Source: a virus. From it: 41,109 bases of DNA. The DNA is taken from positions 1 through 41,109 of the IMG/VR virus record IMGVR_UViG_3300009488_000008; one strand, written 5' to 3'. The position numbers and the translations under genes are program-made. The notes beneath the pieces were generated by a model, which saw only the letters and a program-made list of their open reading frames with translations, searched no databases and had not been told where the DNA came from. Below, in pieces: positions 29,699 to 38,365 of this stretch. Position 1 is the first letter of the stretch. Each line of letters opens with the position of its first letter.

Positions 29699-30517
29699 TT
29701 AGAGCTTGAGATCCACCAGCATGAAGTTCTCACCATCCCAACTATCCACGGCCATCGGAAGTAGAATTCCGATTGTCTGGTATCCGTGGGCTGCTCTGAG
29801 CACGCACTCAGAGCCAGCAAGTGTATTGGCAACGATATCATGCTCTCCGTCGGCTGCGCCTTTGTCGCTCTGGGAACTCAGAACTGCGGCGGGTCCTTTG
29901 ACCTGAATCCACATGTAAGAGTTCTTCACCGCGTATATCTGCGGTATCCCCACAACGAGTCCCGGGATCGCGCTCTCGCCTCCGCTTCTGCTGAAAACGT
30001 TGGCATATTTATTCTCCACGAGCATTGCGCTTCTTCCGGCTGCGATAGTAACGTCATGGTAGTTCTCGTGGCAGGTCAAATTGACTACGGCAGATTGAGC
30101 TCCGGCGGGATGGGATTTGATCCTCAGGACGATTCCGCCCTGGCAAAGAATGTGACCCTCTGCGAACTGATTTGCTAAGATTCCACCAGCGCCCTGGACG
30201 GTCCAGGGGATGATGTTGCTCCCGTTCGTGAGGGCACCAAGTCCCGCTCCTTTCTCCGTTGCTGCCGTATTATAGGCAATGGCGGCCTGGCCTCGGCCAA
30301 TCTCTGTGCCGAAGTTGCGGATGTGGACGTAAACGAACTCGCGCTCTGCGCCTTCCAGGATTTTCCTGGTCCCCAGAATATAATTCTGCGTCAGGCTCAC
30401 CTCGTCGATCTCCTGCTCCACCCCTGCTGCAAGCATGTTGCCCGTTCTCAGCTCTCCGCCGACAATTAGGACATCATTGCCCCGTCTTTCATCATAGCTT
30501 TTGTGGTTCTTACCCAT
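29699..30517 (-). CDS. Head accessory / decoration protein, 272 aa
   Basis: Placed directly after the major capsid gene. Mostly beta: GNDVLIVGGELRTG, SLTQNYILGTRKILEGAERE, GRGQAAIAYNTAATEKG, VNLTCHENYHDVTIAAGRSA and a C-terminal ENFMLVDLKL. I do not match it to a named family. Its abundance signals (good ribosome site, downstream hairpin) fit a highly made virion protein such as a capsid decoration or second shell subunit. Confidence 0.55.
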   Translation of the reverse strand: MGKNHKSYDERRGNDVLIVGGELRTGNMLAAGVEQEIDEVSLTQNYILGTRKILEGAEREFVYVHIRNFGTEIGRGQAAIAYNTAATEKGAGLGALTNGSNIIPWTVQGAGGILANQFAEGHILCQGGIVLRIKSHPAGAQSAVVNLTCHENYHDVTIAAGRSAMLVENKYANVFSRSGGESAIPGLVVGIPQIYAVKNSYMWIQVKGPAAVLSSQSDKGAADGEHDIVANTLAGSECVLRAAHGYQTIGILLPMAVDSWDGENFMLVDLKL

Positions 30518-30529
30518 TTCATGTCCTCC

Positions 30530-31819
30530 TTACAAGGATGTCAGCTCTTGGAGAATCCGAAGGGCATCCGGGCGGATAACGCCTCCGGTCTCTCTTGCAC
30601 TGACTAAGATTCCGACCAGCCCGGCTGTGGCGTAAAGCTCCCGCAGCCATTGAATGGTCATGCCCAGACGGTCGAGGATTCTGTAGCCTGCCCTGAGGTC
30701 GCCGAAGATAACAACGTCAGCCTTGTCTTTAGACTTGAGTGCGTCGATGTCTTCCTGCGCCTCAAGCGGATAGCCAGCAAAAGTTGCGGGCTGTCCCGCC
30801 TGGACATTCGGCTGCCAGAGATAGAGCTCCTCGGTCGCACTTTTCAGCTTCCTCAGTGCCAGTTCCGTAGTAGAGGGAACAAGAAACCTTCCATTCCTTC
30901 GATACTGTGCGGGGACGGCATAGAGTAGGTTGAGCATGTCGTCGACGGCAATAGCATCGGCGGCTGCTGTAGAGACTCTCGTCACTGTGGTGCCGTTAAG
31001 AATTCCATCCGGCTGTTCGTTCGCATGGCCTGTGCCTTTGATGTAGGCCGTCTCTTCTGCCTCTGCCTTCGCTCGGCTGAAGCTGTCAACGATGATAGCT
31101 TCGAGCGCAACGTCTGTGTCCGCAAGCTCATCCTTGCCGATTTTCGCCAGACCCTCAAGGTCTTCCACATGCTGGTAGTCCTCGGAGGGGACCATGTCGG
31201 TCTCTACGACCTCTTTTCCGAGCTCAAGTTTGCCCCAGCCCATCTCCACCTCAGTCATGCTCCGTCTGCGGATTCTGTTGCGCGCGATGGTTCGGATCGT
31301 GGCATACTTCCTGATGATGTTGATCTTGGGAAGCTCGCGGTAGATCTCGGCCTCAAGTTCCTCGGGAAGAAGAATCTGGCCCGTAGTATCCGAGACGAGT
31401 GCCTTTCGCTCCATGATGTACTTCTCTGCCTTCTCGTCGAGTTCAAGGCTGCCTTTCTCTTGACCAGAGAATGTCCGCATGAACTGGAAGAATGCTTTCT
31501 TATACTCCGCTTGACCCTCTTTCAGCTCCTTCGTCTCCCCGCCTGCACCTCCGCCAGCGGTATCGCTTACGGGAGCGGGACGCTTCATCGCGGTCTCAAG
31601 CTCCTTGAGTTTCTCTTTGTTGGCCAGGATCTCGGCTGCAATCTTTTTATCCTTCTCCTCGTAGTCGCTCTTTAACATCACGCCCTTCTCGAACTTCTCG
31701 AAATTGTCTCGGAACTCCTTCGTCAGCTTGGCATCCTCATCGAGAGCCTTCTTGATCTCTGTATTCGTAGGCTCTTCGGGTGTCCCTCCGTCAGGTAACA
31801 ATACGTATTTGTTTCGCAT
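30530..31819 (-). CDS. Major capsid protein, HK97 fold, 429 aa
   Basis: Residues 1-115 form the coiled-coil delta (scaffolding) domain with KLTKEFRDNFEKFEKGVMLK and KKIAAEILANKEKLKELETA, followed by a Gly-rich linker where the protease would cut. The mature part has the HK97 landmarks: DTTGQILLPEELEAEIYREL, DLEGLAKIGKDELADTD, AYIKGTGHANEQPDGIL, RFLVPSTTELALRKLKSATE and a P-loop-like YPLEAQEDID. It forms the icosahedral shell. Delta domain plus the S78 protease upstream explain the lack of a separate scaffold gene. Confidence 0.93.
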   Translation of the reverse strand: MRNKYVLLPDGGTPEEPTNTEIKKALDEDAKLTKEFRDNFEKFEKGVMLKSDYEEKDKKIAAEILANKEKLKELETAMKRPAPVSDTAGGGAGGETKELKEGQAEYKKAFFQFMRTFSGQEKGSLELDEKAEKYIMERKALVSDTTGQILLPEELEAEIYRELPKINIIRKYATIRTIARNRIRRRSMTEVEMGWGKLELGKEVVETDMVPSEDYQHVEDLEGLAKIGKDELADTDVALEAIIVDSFSRAKAEAEETAYIKGTGHANEQPDGILNGTTVTRVSTAAADAIAVDDMLNLLYAVPAQYRRNGRFLVPSTTELALRKLKSATEELYLWQPNVQAGQPATFAGYPLEAQEDIDALKSKDKADVVIFGDLRAGYRILDRLGMTIQWLRELYATAGLVGILVSARETGGVIRPDALRILQELTSL

Positions 31820-31839
31820 TGTCTTTTTACCTCCGTTTT

Positions 31840-32850
31840 TTAAGATTTTTTCCTCGCGATTTTCTCGCGATTGAACATTGGCAACAACGAGTGGTCTCCC
31901 GGCTCGTCATCTTTATGCGACGGCTCCTCGCCTGCTGCGGGAGTGCCTTCTGGCGGCTCCGCTCGCTCGAGGAGTGCCTCGAGAGACTTAATCGCTCGCG
32001 CAACTAAGCCCGACTCTTCTGGTGATAAATAAACTGGACAATCCTTGCTTTCCTCGTCCAGTGTGATTGCTTCGTTTGCGATCCGCTCGACGGCCTTCAC
32101 GGCAGCCTCGAACGTCCCTTTATGACCCTTGCAATGCGTCCGAGCTTCGGTTGCGGACCACGAGGCCACGGGGTAGAAGTATTCATACTCCTCCCACTTC
32201 GTCGAGCTCTTGATCCTCCCGTAGCGCACGGTATAGGGCTTGCCGTCGCTCGTGCGCTTTGCGCTGCGAAATTTATCATGCTCCTTCGTGCTCAGCCGGC
32301 AGATGTGATTGTCTGCCGAAGGTTTGCCCTCAAAGACCTCCGTCTCCGCATAGAACGTGGCAATGGACTTATCCTCGTCGGGTGGCGTCTCCTCCTCCTC
32401 CGCTTTAACGTTAGAGATGATTGCGCCCTGATCCATGCCAAAGGTGACGATGCTGACCTCATAGAGCTTAATCTCCTTCAACACGCGCACGTCGCCATCG
32501 TATTCCTTCTTCACGGCATCGTAGCCGATTGAGAGTTGACGGGCCACGGTGTCTGTCTTCTTCATCGCAGCATAAAGCTCCTTTGCCTTCAAGATGTCAT
32601 CTATAAGCAACTCGCCGACGCTCTTTAACCCATGCGAGTCCTCTTTGAGCTCAATCTCCCCGAGCGGAACCCTCACGTCATGGTACCAGTGGATGGGGAA
32701 TCTCTTCTTCTCTCGGAGCGTCTTCCTAAAGGCGCCAGGCAGGATTTTATCCCCGCCCGCATCGATGTTGTTGAACGTGGCGGCGTAGCCCTCAAAGGTC
32801 CCGTCATCGCTCAGCTTCTTAATCTCGAATTCAAATACTTTTCTTTCCAT
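31840..32850 (-). CDS. Prohead maturation protease (S78 family) with extra domain, 336 aa
   Basis: Residues 1-155 are the HK97-type protease: GYAATFNNIDAGGDKILPGA, catalytic His54/His57 (RFPIHWYHD) and Ser107 (RQLSIGYD), with YEVSIVTFG. After a Glu-rich linker, residues 180-275 hold an extra domain (HICRLSTKEHDKFRSAKR, EEYEYFYPVASWSATEARTH) that recurs in phage capsid-linked proteins. The C terminus is acidic. It cleaves the delta domain of the capsid protein during maturation. Confidence 0.88.
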   Translation of the reverse strand: MERKVFEFEIKKLSDDGTFEGYAATFNNIDAGGDKILPGAFRKTLREKKRFPIHWYHDVRVPLGEIELKEDSHGLKSVGELLIDDILKAKELYAAMKKTDTVARQLSIGYDAVKKEYDGDVRVLKEIKLYEVSIVTFGMDQGAIISNVKAEEEETPPDEDKSIATFYAETEVFEGKPSADNHICRLSTKEHDKFRSAKRTSDGKPYTVRYGRIKSSTKWEEYEYFYPVASWSATEARTHCKGHKGTFEAAVKAVERIANEAITLDEESKDCPVYLSPEESGLVARAIKSLEALLERAEPPEGTPAAGEEPSHKDDEPGDHSLLPMFNREKIARKKS

Positions 32851-32851
32851 T

Positions 32852-34951
32852 TTAAGCCTCCCTGACCTCTGGATAAGTGGAACAGAGGCAGTTCACTATA
32901 TTCTCAACGCTTGCACTCGGATCGAGGGGGAATTGCATCAGCTCCCCCCCCACCTCGAACGCATCGTTCAGCGGGATCGGATTCTCGCTGTAATTGACAT
33001 CCGCCTCCTGGTGCGTCAGCCGCGAGTCGGCAACAAAAGAGCAGAGCCAGCCTTTACGCTCCACGCGCGGGGCTTGCTTATAGCCCTCTACTTGCCCCCA
33101 GTTCTCGGTCTTCGCCACCTCCGTGCGCGCTATCGCCCGCGCGCGTGAGGGAGCAAAGTTATCGAGTCGTTCAAAGACTCGCTGTGCCACCTCATCTACA
33201 GTCCAGTTCTCGTATTTGCCCTCTACGACGAGAGCGGCAATCTTCTTCAACGAGGTGCGCGAGATATGCGCCCCCGACTCTATTATCAGAGCCTCAAGCT
33301 TCGCTCGGATGTCGGGGGGTATCTCGAACTCCTTCTCCTCCCGTTTCGTCGCATTGAGGTCCATGAGCTTCCCCTCGCCTGCCTGCCGTCCTGCCTCGCC
33401 AGCACTCAAGAAGTTCTCGTAGTATTGTCGTTTATATTCCTCGGCATACGTCTTCGCCTCCTCCTCTACGTCGATGATAGCCTCAGGATTGATCTCCGCA
33501 GTGGCCGTTGCGCCGAGGATGGCCTCTCTCACGACCCTTGCCTGTTGTCTCAGCCGTTGCTCAAGCGAGCCTATGAGCGTGCGCTCCTTCATCTGAACGC
33601 GCTTGACGAAGTGCTGCCAGAGCAAAAGTTTGCGCTCCTTCTTCTGCCAGAAGGATTCATGCTTATCTGACTTTGTGCCCGCCTCCTCTGCTGGCTTCGC
33701 TGCCCCCGCTGCGGTTATCGGCACGAGGTTCATCGGCAACCACGGCAGATCGGCCTCGGGGATCGGAAGCTCATCCTTGCCACACATCACGCGCTGCTCG
33801 TTCAACGTCAGCCAGTGCGCCTTTGACGCCCTCTCGAAGACGGCTGAACGCTCCTCCTTTAGTGCCTCAATCTCATCGCGGTTATAATCCAGCACGAGGT
33901 TATCTCCGAATTTCGGCGTAAGCCAGTTGTTGAGCTCATCGCGCAGATAATCCATGTACGGGAGCGTCGTCTCCTCGTAGAGCGCCTTCCTCGACTCCTT
34001 CTGGTTCGAGTACGTTTTTGCCTCCGTGTCGCCCATCAGAGCGGGATCGATACCGAGCGTTATGCAGCAAAAGCGGAGCGTTAGTTTTATCGAATTAATC
34101 CAGTCCGCATCCTTCGGGTTGATGGAGAAGGGCATCCACTCCTGTGCGCCCTCGAGCACCATCGGCATGCTCGCATTCTCGTAGCCGGCCTTCTCCTCCA
34201 GGAGCATCTTGGTCAGGTTCTTCCTCTCTTCCGGGTCCAGGTTCCCTGAGACCTTGATCGCCCCGGGCGGCTTCATGTCGTTCTGTAGGAGCTTCATGTT
34301 CCAGTGGAGTGCCATGTTGAGGATATCTATACCTTTGGCCGCCGCCTTCAGAGGCGGGTAGCCGTAGAAGTCGTCCAGGGGACTAAAGGTTTTGAGTTGC
34401 AAGATGTCCTCGGGCGGATATTCCTTCGGTTTGCTCGGGTTGCTGAAATATTTATACGCTGCTATCGGGAAGGCCGAGGTGCCTGGGATTATAGTCATGA
34501 CGTGCGGATAGAGGTAATAGAGCTCCGACGGCGCTGGCCCCTGCTCCCTCTCTTCCTCTGCCTTGCCCCCTGCCCCAACGCCGAGAATGTAGGCGTTGCC
34601 CGCTATGTAATAGAAACCCGTGATTGCCTCGATAAAGGCCGCCAGACCGTGTCGTGGGTTAGGTCGTTGGATCGTATCAAGTAGCGGGTGCTCGAAGAGC
34701 TCCACGCGCTTCTCGCCCGCCTTCTTCGGCTTCTCGAACAACTGCCACGGGATGCCTCCTGCTGCCTTCGAGAGCAGGGTGACGCAACGGAACATCGTCA
34801 TGCAGTTCTGGAAGCCTGCCTCTGTCAGATTCCTCAGGTTCGTCGACGTCCAGAGAGGGTTGCGACCGAGGAACGTCATCATTGCATTATAGGGCCGCGC
34901 CTGCGCTTTGCGTCGGAAGATGTTGGGAATCTTCAGCGTAAACGTATCCAT
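32852..34951 (-). CDS. Portal protein fused to a MuF-like minor head domain, 699 aa
   Basis: Residues 1-400 are a HK97/lambda-type portal (SKAAGGIPWQLFEKPKKAGE, PLLDTIQRPNPRHG, DILQLKTFSPLDDFYGYPPL, KLLQNDMKPPGAIKV, ADWINSIKLTLRFCCITLGI). A linker leads to a helical region and a C-terminal MuF domain, residues about 590-699 (RARAIARTEVAKTENWGQVE, SRLTHQEADVNYSENPIPL, ASVENIVNCLCS). The portal forms the DNA gate; MuF proteins sit on it in the head. Usual portals are 400-500 residues, so this length reflects the fusion. Confidence 0.88.
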   Translation of the reverse strand: MDTFTLKIPNIFRRKAQARPYNAMMTFLGRNPLWTSTNLRNLTEAGFQNCMTMFRCVTLLSKAAGGIPWQLFEKPKKAGEKRVELFEHPLLDTIQRPNPRHGLAAFIEAITGFYYIAGNAYILGVGAGGKAEEEREQGPAPSELYYLYPHVMTIIPGTSAFPIAAYKYFSNPSKPKEYPPEDILQLKTFSPLDDFYGYPPLKAAAKGIDILNMALHWNMKLLQNDMKPPGAIKVSGNLDPEERKNLTKMLLEEKAGYENASMPMVLEGAQEWMPFSINPKDADWINSIKLTLRFCCITLGIDPALMGDTEAKTYSNQKESRKALYEETTLPYMDYLRDELNNWLTPKFGDNLVLDYNRDEIEALKEERSAVFERASKAHWLTLNEQRVMCGKDELPIPEADLPWLPMNLVPITAAGAAKPAEEAGTKSDKHESFWQKKERKLLLWQHFVKRVQMKERTLIGSLEQRLRQQARVVREAILGATATAEINPEAIIDVEEEAKTYAEEYKRQYYENFLSAGEAGRQAGEGKLMDLNATKREEKEFEIPPDIRAKLEALIIESGAHISRTSLKKIAALVVEGKYENWTVDEVAQRVFERLDNFAPSRARAIARTEVAKTENWGQVEGYKQAPRVERKGWLCSFVADSRLTHQEADVNYSENPIPLNDAFEVGGELMQFPLDPSASVENIVNCLCSTYPEVREA

Positions 34952-34953
34952 TG

Positions 34954-36234
34954 CTATGCCTCCGGTCTCCAGAAGTGTACAGTTACACTCGATGTGTGAG
35001 TCGCAAAAGCATAAATGACAGTCTCGGCTATGTCCGGACTGATCAGTCCCTTCTTCTTCATCTCTTCCTTTGAAACAATCTCAATCTGTCCCGCCGAGTT
35101 AATTTTATAAAGACAAGAAGTGAGCTGCGCCTGGAGTTCCGGAAGTGCGGGCAGGTCGACGTTCCCGTCCAGGAGACGCTCGCGGAAGCCCCAATAGATC
35201 TCAGCTTTGATGTTCTTGAACTTTTCGGGATCCCGGGCTTTCCCGCCTGAATGGATTTCCATTATCGAGTAGCCCTGCTCCTTCAACCTATCCACAACTC
35301 CAGCTCCTATCCCGTCGGCGTCGAGCTTCACCTTCTCTGGCTTGTACTTCTTGATGTCCTGGACATAGAGGCCCGCGATTGTCATGAGATCAATCTTCTT
35401 CTTTCTCCAGAGGATCTCAACCTTCGGCCCCCGCCTTAATCCGGACACGCTCTCATCATCACCGTAGCGTGCGATATCGCCTCCAAGCTCAACGGGTTTG
35501 CCAGGTTTCAGCTCCCGTGCTATAGCAGCCTGGATGGCGGCAAAAGGATAGACGTTGTTGATGCCCTCGAACGCCGTCCAATCACCCTTGAGGAATCGAT
35601 TTATCCAATCCTCAGGAAATATTTCTCTCAGTCGTTCCACATAGCCCTCCGGAAGGTTCGGGTTGTCCGTAGGCAGCGCTGGAATGAATTCATGGTCCGG
35701 CAGGGCTTGGTCAACAAACCTCTGCTTAAGCCAACCCGGGTCTGGATTGGAGCCCATAACGCCAAAGTATTTGATACCTGGAAGCTGGAGTCTTAACCGA
35801 GACAAAAGCATAAGAAAGAAGCTCTCTGTCGTTTCCGAAGCCTCGTCTATAGCGAACCAGCCAAGCTCCATCGATTTCAGGCCCTCGATCGCCCTCACGT
35901 CATCACCCAGTCCCCCGTAATAGATCCTCGAGCCGTTCAGCAGCTCATAATAAGCAGGCTGTGATTGGTAGTGTTTTGCGATATATCCCGTCTGCTGGAT
36001 CATTGCATCAAAGACAAGGAACGTCGTGCGCATAAAGTCTTTATTCGTATGCCTGCAGAAATAGCCGCGGTTGCCCGGGTAGTCGCAGGACAGCGCTATC
36101 GCTTCAGCACAAAGGGCCCAGGTCTTCCCCCCTCCCATGGCGCCACCATAGAGTTTATACATGGCAGGAGAGGAGTGGAACTGAGCCTGCTTGGTGGTCT
36201 CTTTGTAAATAATCCTGTAATTAGTCGGTATCAT
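34954..36234 (-). CDS. terL: Terminase large subunit, 426 aa
   Basis: ATPase motifs are clear: Walker A GGAMGGGKT (residues 30-38), Walker B WFAIDEAS (Asp130, Glu131) and the coupling motif GVMGSNPDPG. The C-terminal nuclease has acidic clusters GGDIARYGDD and VKLDADGIGAG plus a late ISPDIAETVIYAFA helix. It powers DNA packaging through the portal and cuts the concatemer. It overlaps the small subunit gene by 14 bases. Confidence 0.95.
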   Translation of the reverse strand: MIPTNYRIIYKETTKQAQFHSSPAMYKLYGGAMGGGKTWALCAEAIALSCDYPGNRGYFCRHTNKDFMRTTFLVFDAMIQQTGYIAKHYQSQPAYYELLNGSRIYYGGLGDDVRAIEGLKSMELGWFAIDEASETTESFFLMLLSRLRLQLPGIKYFGVMGSNPDPGWLKQRFVDQALPDHEFIPALPTDNPNLPEGYVERLREIFPEDWINRFLKGDWTAFEGINNVYPFAAIQAAIARELKPGKPVELGGDIARYGDDESVSGLRRGPKVEILWRKKKIDLMTIAGLYVQDIKKYKPEKVKLDADGIGAGVVDRLKEQGYSIMEIHSGGKARDPEKFKNIKAEIYWGFRERLLDGNVDLPALPELQAQLTSCLYKINSAGQIEIVSKEEMKKKGLISPDIAETVIYAFATHTSSVTVHFWRPEA

Positions 36235-36802
36235 TATTTTTATTCTCGTTGTTCTTAGATCTTGACATTATGAAAAGAGGGACTTTGACCTCCCCGCTGT
36301 GTTCGTGTCTTTCGGGGAACATTCCCAAATGCTTTCCGAGAAGCTCGAGCGGTTTTATCTTGTCATGGAGCTTCAGACTCATCGAATGGCTTTGTGCTCC
36401 GTCGACTTCCTTCATGCTCTTTATGGCCCTCGTCTTCTCTCCCTCTATATCTTCGAAGGGATAAAACTCTACGCCTCCGTCCTTGTTGATTTGACCGTAG
36501 TGTTTGAAGTCGGAAAAGCCCACAGCTGCAAGTTCCTTTAGGACCATATCCTGGGTGATTCCCGTTCGTTCAGACCGGTCCTTTTTCAGCTGCTGAATTC
36601 TTTTCTGGATGTTAGCTTTTGTTAACAGTCGACAGGCGGAGACCCTGGCCGACTTTTTAGCGAAGCCGGCATCTCTTGCCGCTCTCGTACCGTTGAGATC
36701 GATGATATATTCCTGACAGAATTTTTCGTGTCTTGCGGGCAGAATTACTCTCTTCAATTCTGGCCTTCGGACCTTTGCTTTTGTCTTGGCCTTCGGCTTC
36801 AT
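36221..36802 (-). CDS. terS: Terminase small subunit, 193 aa
   Basis: The DNA-binding domain of the Terminase_2 family is at residues 23-75 (RHEKFCQEYIIDLNGTRAAR, GFAKKSARVSACRLLTKANI), followed by KRIQQLKKDRSERTGI, a central oligomerisation region and LHDKIKPLELLGKHLGMFPE. It recognises the packaging site, which may lie in or near this gene, and hands DNA to the large subunit. Confidence 0.9.
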   Translation of the reverse strand: MKPKAKTKAKVRRPELKRVILPARHEKFCQEYIIDLNGTRAARDAGFAKKSARVSACRLLTKANIQKRIQQLKKDRSERTGITQDMVLKELAAVGFSDFKHYGQINKDGGVEFYPFEDIEGEKTRAIKSMKEVDGAQSHSMSLKLHDKIKPLELLGKHLGMFPERHEHSGEVKVPLFIMSRSKNNENKNNDTD

Positions 36803-36803
36803 T

Positions 36804-37001
36804 TCAATTCACGGTTCCCTCAAGAGGCACGCTACCCTTCTGGATCCGATAATTGTCTATGAATTTCGCATAGCAAACCGGATGCATGACGACGAAACCT
36901 CCTCTGACGAGCAGGATGCTTGCCTTCTCGAACTTCACTTTGCGTACGCAACGGAAACACTGCGGATCCTCTCCGATTACTTCTTCCTCTTTCTTGCTCA
37001 T
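36804..37001 (-). CDS. Small Cys-containing protein before terminase, 65 aa
   Basis: CFRC (residues 15-18) and a later HPVCY (around residue 43) could make an incomplete or His-supported zinc site. The middle (KASILLVRGGFVVMH) is a beta hairpin. It is coupled to the upstream gene by ATGA overlap and ends one base before the small terminase ATG. Function unknown. Confidence 0.6.
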   Translation of the reverse strand: MSKKEEEVIGEDPQCFRCVRKVKFEKASILLVRGGFVVMHPVCYAKFIDNYRIQKGSVPLEGTVN

Positions 37002-37306
37002 TTCCTGTTCAGCTTATCGAAAATCTTGTTGTGATCCTCCCTGTTATTCTTCTCAAGTTTTTTAAAGTCTTCGTCCAGGTTCTTCATCTCGGTCTCCAGT
37101 TCTGTCAGTGCTTTGCCGTGTTCTATGCATTTCTCTTCTTTGCCTGGGATGAGTTGAACGCCGGGATTGTCGGGTTCTGGAGCATCAGCCACCATTCTTT
37201 TGTTGTTTCTCTTGTTGCCGAGAATCTTCAATGCAATGATTATTGAACTGCCCATCAAGGACATGCCAATCGCGACCCACTGGATAATCTCCTCTGCTCC
37301 CATCAT
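36998..37306 (-). CDS. Membrane-anchored coiled-coil lysis protein (XhlA/spanin-like), 102 aa
   Basis: Residues 8-29 are a transmembrane helix (VAIGMSLMGSSIIIALKI), residues 30-58 a polar linker and residues 60-102 a heptad coiled coil (TELETEMKNLDEDFKKLEKN). It sits in the lysis block after amidase and holin-like genes. Haemolysin XhlA-type or spanin-type proteins have this make-up, but orientation of the span is not certain. Confidence 0.5.
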   Translation of the reverse strand: MMGAEEIIQWVAIGMSLMGSSIIIALKILGNKRNNKRMVADAPEPDNPGVQLIPGKEEKCIEHGKALTELETEMKNLDEDFKKLEKNNREDHNKIFDKLNRK

Positions 37307-37312
37307 CCACTC

Positions 37313-37516
37313 CTACTTCTCATTGAATCCCTTCTTCTTCTGCCAGAGCCGCTTCCCGGTAATCACCGTCAGTCCTGCCGTCAGGGCACCAACATAGGTC
37401 GCATATTGCGCCATTGGCTTGAATCCCGTGTAATAGAATCCAGCCGTTACCAATACGGCCCAAACAATAACCGCAATGGAAGTGGTCACTACAATTTTTT
37501 TCTTTTCTCCCATCAT
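37313..37516 (-). CDS. Holin-like membrane protein, 67 aa
   Basis: Two hydrophobic spans (IVVTTSIAVIVWAVLVTAGF and YATYVGALTAGLTVITG) flanked by basic ends (MGEKKK, KRLWQKKK) give a small class II-type holin layout. ATG 37516 overlaps the amidase TGA (TGATG) and AAGGAG lies upstream. It would form the membrane holes that release the endolysin. Confidence 0.65.
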   Translation of the reverse strand: MMGEKKKIVVTTSIAVIVWAVLVTAGFYYTGFKPMAQYATYVGALTAGLTVITGKRLWQKKKGFNEK

Positions 37517-37965
37517 CAACTCTCCTTCCCGACAAGCATTTTCAGGTGCTCCATGTCAAAGAGCTTGCCCGGGCATGATTTATGGATATTGAAATTATGA
37601 TGCGAGTAAATGTCGTCGACTGAAAGACCGTAAAGCTTGAGCCAGAGAGCAATAACTTTGGCTCCAACTTTGAGCATCTCTTTTCTGGGTGCGATTTTGT
37701 CGTAGTTGCCGATGAAGCAGATACTGAGAGAGTTGTGATTGTGACCCCGGGTGTGCGCTCCGGAGACGTCCCACATTCTGCCGAGCAGCGCCTCATAGTT
37801 CAATTCGCCCCCGCTCATAATCTGTTCCACTCCGCAGTGATATCCGATCCCGGCCCACTTCAACGTCTCTGTGTGATACCGACGGATTGCGCCCCAGCTG
37901 ACGGTCCCGCTATCTCGCGTCGCCGAGTGGTGGATAATTATTCTCTTCGGAATGAGCAGAGCCAT
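37516..37965 (-). CDS. Endolysin: N-acetylmuramoyl-L-alanine amidase, 149 aa
   Basis: Single Amidase_2/PGRP domain of T7 lysozyme length. Zinc ligands are at the usual places: His12/His13 (IIIHHSAT), His122/His123 (DIYSHHNF) and Cys131 (HKSCPGK). Other landmarks are GIGYHCGV and SLSICFIGNYD. It cuts the amide bond between muramic acid and the peptide stem. No signal peptide, so it depends on the holin-like protein. Confidence 0.92.
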   Translation of the reverse strand: MALLIPKRIIIHHSATRDSGTVSWGAIRRYHTETLKWAGIGYHCGVEQIMSGGELNYEALLGRMWDVSGAHTRGHNHNSLSICFIGNYDKIAPRKEMLKVGAKVIALWLKLYGLSVDDIYSHHNFNIHKSCPGKLFDMEHLKMLVGKES

Positions 37966-38008
37966 ATCACCAATAATATAAACCCTGTTTTTTTGGGGAG
38001 ATCTGAAT

Positions 38009-38066
38009 GTTTCACGGAATCGGGAAAACGTTTCACGAAATGGAACGAATGTTACGGTTTCGTGAA
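38009..38066. promoter_or_regulatory. TTTCACGRAA repeats before the lysis/late genes
   Basis: GTTTCACGGAA (38009-38019) and GTTTCACGAAA (38030-38040) are direct repeats exactly 21 bases (two helical turns) apart. TTTCGTGAA (38058-38066) is a third copy inverted, giving a 9-bp perfect inverted repeat with 38032-38040. They fill the 121-base gap upstream of the endolysin gene. A TATATT element nearer the ATG could be a -10 box. This looks like the control region of late transcription. Confidence 0.5.
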
Positions 38067-38086
38067 CTTATTTTTACTTGACAAAC

Positions 38087-38365
38087 CTATTTGATTTCTT
38101 CCAGTTTGGCTTTTATGGCCCCTTTCTTGTAAGTCTGGACCTGGATTATCGTATCTTCCGAGCAGTCTTTTTTGAATTCTATCAGTTCGCTTTTTGTCTT
38201 ATCCGTCAGCTCATCCAGTTCCACTCTGACGAACATCTTAGCTTTGGGGCAGTAGAAATGGACCGGCTCCGGAACCGGCATGACGATCCGGTAGACGCCA
38301 AGAAGATTGCTGAGAGTGCGCTTTTTCGCACGCCATAATCTCAATCTTTCTGCGTTGTCAGCCAT
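38087..38365 (-). CDS. Hypothetical protein before the lysis genes, 92 aa
   Basis: ATG 38365 (MADNAERLRLWRAKKRTLSN) has AAGGAAAGGA upstream and overlaps the HNH gene by eight bases; the longer frame to 38383 lies in HNH coding sequence. Basic N terminus, then beta (VYRIVMPVPEPVHFYCP) and a Lys/Glu-rich helix. Function unknown. Because it precedes the putative late control region, a late regulator is possible but not shown. Confidence 0.6.
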   Translation of the reverse strand: MADNAERLRLWRAKKRTLSNLLGVYRIVMPVPEPVHFYCPKAKMFVRVELDELTDKTKSELIEFKKDCSEDTIIQVQTYKKGAIKAKLEEIK

